Assembly (NCBI GenBank): GCA_011523545.1
Contig: WTGN01000095.1
Span: 1-47,991 of the forward strand
Reading direction: 5' to 3'
DNA from: Chloroflexota bacterium
GTDB taxonomy: Bacteria; Chloroflexota; Anaerolineae; Aggregatilineales; Phototrophicaceae
Length of the DNA: 47,991 nucleotides
Shown: piece after piece, positions 46,051 to 47,991 of the stretch
Layout of the letters: the number at the start of each line of letters is the position of its first letter
Numbering within the stretch: position 1 is the stretch's first letter
Program-made: the position numbers and the translations under genes
The notes under the pieces: model-generated
Database searches by the model: none
What the model was told of the DNA's origin: nothing
Seen by the model: only the letters and a program-made list of their open reading frames with translations

Positions 46051-47745
46051 ATGACCACCGACCAGACTATCGGCGTCAACAATGCCGGCATGCATGAGGC
46101 TTTGCCGGGCGAACAGGAACGCACCAACGCGCGTCTGGCCGGCGCCAGCGGCATACTGGCCCTGGGCAATATCTGCAGCCGCCTGCTGGGGCTGGTTCGC
46201 GAAATGGTGATCACCTATCTTTTCGGCGCGAGCGGCGCGGTTGATGCTTTGCAGGTCGCCATTATCGTGCCCAAAGCCATCTATGATCTGCTGATCGGCG
46301 GGCATATCAACGGCGCGTTCGTGCCGGTGCTCAGCGATGTGATCACGCGGCGGGGGCGCGAGGAATTGTGGCGGGTGGTTTCGGCATTGATCAGCCTGGT
46401 CATTGCGATTCTGGCGCTTCTGGTTTTGCTGCTGGAGCTCTTCGCGCCGCAGATTGTGCCAGTGGTGGCGCCGGGCGCTGACAGCGGGACGCAGCGCCTC
46501 GCTGTCGATTTGCTCCGATTGACCGCGCCCGCCCTCATCTTCATGAGCCTCTTCGCCGTTTTCAGCGGGACGCTCTTCGCCCTGCGCTCCTTCACGCTGC
46601 CGGCCTTCGCTGGCCTGGTGTTCAACGCCTGCATCGTGCTGGTGACGCTGGCGCTGGCGCCGTCGCTGGCTTTGTTCCCGCGCTTGGAGGGCGGCTCGAT
46701 CGCCTTTCCATTCGTCGTTGCGCGCCCCTCGGCCGGCATCATTGCGGTGGCGGTCGGCTGGTTGCTTGGCGCGATTGCGCAGATGGCGCTGCTGATGCCC
46801 GGTATGCGCTTAAGTCGCCTGCGCCCGAGCGTCAACTGGCGGCATCCGGCGCTGAAAAGCATCGGCCTGCTCTACTTGCCGGTCATGCTTTCCCTCGTCA
46901 TCGACACGCTGATCATCCGGCCCTTCAGCTACAACCTGGCCAGCCAGACGATCGAAGGCGGCATCGCCATCATGAATTGGGCGACCACGCTGGTGCAATT
47001 CCCGCAGGGCCTGGTGGCGACCGCAATCAGCGTGGCCATCCTGCCGACCCTGGCGCGGCAATCGGCCGAGATGACGGCGGCGGCGCAACAAGCGTTCAAG
47101 GATACGCTCGGGCTGGGTATGCGGCTGACGACGACTTTGATACTGCCGGCAGCGACCGGCTTGTTCGTGTTGGCGGGGCCCATCATCGCGCTGCTCTTCG
47201 AGAATGGCGCTTTCCTGGCGGCCGACACCGAGATAACGGCGCGGGCGCTGCGCCTTTACTTGATCGGCTTGCCCTTCGCGGCGCTGGATTTGCTCTTGGT
47301 TTACGCTTTCTACGCGCGCAAGGACACGCTGACGCCGGCGCTGGTCGGCATCGTCAGCCTGGTCTGTTATCTGGCGGCCGCGCTCCTGCTATTCGAGGGC
47401 TACGGTCTGTTCAGCCTGATGATCGCTGACAGCGTGAAGCATTTTGTGCACGCTACCATCAGCGGCCTGCTGCTTTGGCGGCGGCTGGGCGGTTTCGGCC
47501 GGCAGCGGCTGGCGCGCACGGGCGCGAAGTCGGCGCTGGCATCGCTAATCATGGCCGGGCTGGCGTTGCTTACCTTGCCGGGTTTGTCGCGCTGGATCGG
47601 CGCGGAGAGCGTTCTGCATGAGCTGGCGCTGGTGGGCGTGTGCGCGCTGCTATATGGCGGCGTCTTTTTGCTGGCGGCGCGCGTTATGCAGATTGATGAG
47701 TTGGCCTGGCTGTTGAAGCTGCTGCGCGAGCGGCTGGCGCGGTAG
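46051..47745 (+). CDS. murJ: Lipid II flippase MurJ
   Basis: A 564-residue polytopic protein of the MVF/MurJ family that flips undecaprenyl-linked peptidoglycan precursor across the cytoplasmic membrane. Conserved N-terminal stretch: LALGNICSRLLGLVREMVITYLFGASGAVDALQVA and the DLLIGGHINGAFVPVLSD sequence with the cavity arginine and aspartate; later blocks include YLPVMLSLVIDTLIIRPF, the SVAILPTLARQSAEM pattern and GLPFAALDLLLVYAFYARKDTLTPALVG. At least twelve hydrophobic helices are visible. The ATG at 46051 has a purine-rich AAGAGG directly upstream; an in-frame ATG at 46090 is also possible. It is not part of an obvious operon. Confidence 0.93.
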   Translation: MTTDQTIGVNNAGMHEALPGEQERTNARLAGASGILALGNICSRLLGLVREMVITYLFGASGAVDALQVAIIVPKAIYDLLIGGHINGAFVPVLSDVITRRGREELWRVVSALISLVIAILALLVLLLELFAPQIVPVVAPGADSGTQRLAVDLLRLTAPALIFMSLFAVFSGTLFALRSFTLPAFAGLVFNACIVLVTLALAPSLALFPRLEGGSIAFPFVVARPSAGIIAVAVGWLLGAIAQMALLMPGMRLSRLRPSVNWRHPALKSIGLLYLPVMLSLVIDTLIIRPFSYNLASQTIEGGIAIMNWATTLVQFPQGLVATAISVAILPTLARQSAEMTAAAQQAFKDTLGLGMRLTTTLILPAATGLFVLAGPIIALLFENGAFLAADTEITARALRLYLIGLPFAALDLLLVYAFYARKDTLTPALVGIVSLVCYLAAALLLFEGYGLFSLMIADSVKHFVHATISGLLLWRRLGGFGRQRLARTGAKSALASLIMAGLALLTLPGLSRWIGAESVLHELALVGVCALLYGGVFLLAARVMQIDELAWLLKLLRERLAR

Positions 47746-47820
47746 GCTGTGTGTGTGCTGTTGGGCGCGCGGGCCAGGCAAGGGTCGCGCCTACAACGTT
47801 AAACTAATTGTTAGCTGCAG

Positions 47821-47951
47821 GGGTGAGCCGGTGGCTGACCCGTTGCCGAAATCCTTGGTTGTTTCGGACCTGTCTTGTCAACAGACCCCATCACGGCGGG
47901 GGAGAGCCCAGATACTGCCAGCTATTTCCTGGGCGAGCCACCGGCTCGCCC
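47821..47951. repeat. Hairpin repeats at the right edge
   Basis: The last 246 bp after murJ are repeats only. GGGTGAGCC, loop GGT, GGCTGACCC lies at 47821-47841 (one mismatch in the arm). GGGCGAGCC, loop ACC, GGCTCGCCC at 47931-47951 is perfect and followed by GTACG. A fragment of another copy (CGGCGACTCACCGGCTC) runs into the window end. Confidence 0.85.
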
Positions 47952-47991
47952 GTACGCAAAGGTTGTTGATTCGACGGCGACTCACCGGCTC

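Overview
The window is a GC-rich bacterial chromosome segment with short gene-to-gene distances, many ATGA-type overlaps, and intergenic gaps filled with short palindromic repeats. The gene mix suggests a heterotrophic member of the Chloroflexota (Anaerolineae-like), probably a metagenome-assembled contig: form II CODH-like hydroxylase, oligopeptide-type ABC importer, Gfo/Idh/MocA and enolase-superfamily enzymes, CSLREA-like beta-helix proteins and dispersed GGGCGA/TCGCCC hairpins. This placement is an inference from gene content and repeat style; there is no rRNA or other phylogenetic marker in the window, and I saw no tRNA, rRNA, CRISPR array, IS element or prophage.

Layout. 1-5.8 kb: a minus-strand molybdenum hydroxylase cluster (small, large and medium subunits, a DinB-like protein and a MoxR/CoxD-like ATPase). 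The large subunit has the AYRGAGR signature of form II, so CO is not necessarily the substrate. 5.8-10.8 kb: a MetX-like hydrolase with a metallophosphoesterase, an amidase convergent with a cyclase-family hydrolase, and an orphan HTH protein. 11.1-13.5 kb: a secreted beta-propeller fused to a di-haem cytochrome c peroxidase. 13.6-24.5 kb: a large minus-strand catabolic locus, solute-binding protein, OppBCDF-type importer, uxaC, uxaB, iolC and iolB, with a divergent mannonate dehydratase-like gene and an aldo/keto reductase (24.8-26.8 kb). The set combines hexuronate and inositol steps and leaves gaps in both pathways.

26.9-28.0 kb: an AT-richer island holding a probable Panacea (SocA-like) antitoxin and RelE/ParE-like toxin in an 8-nt-overlapping operon with its own promoter and inverted-repeat operator. 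28.1-36.5 kb: Gfo/Idh/MocA dehydrogenase, RidA, a P-loop protein of unknown role, an acetolactate-synthase-like TPP enzyme, an HNH nuclease with a small partner, an enolase-superfamily dehydratase/racemase and an acyl-CoA synthetase. 37.0-39.3 kb: malic enzyme with a phosphotransacetylase-like tail. 39.7-41.9 kb: a tandem pair of secreted beta-helix proteins duplicated together with their promoter. 42.2-47.7 kb: CDF metal exporter, AlkZ-like winged-helix protein, a c-type cytochrome lipoprotein, a small membrane protein and the lipid II flippase MurJ.

Intergenic DNA is dominated by four families of small inverted repeats. In the main one the outer arms are constant while the inner three base pairs change in a compensatory way between copies; one copy has expanded to a six-unit 36-bp tandem array. 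The strongest candidates for something little described are the toxin-antitoxin island, the hybrid uronate/inositol locus, the propeller-peroxidase fusion and the covarying hairpin family.
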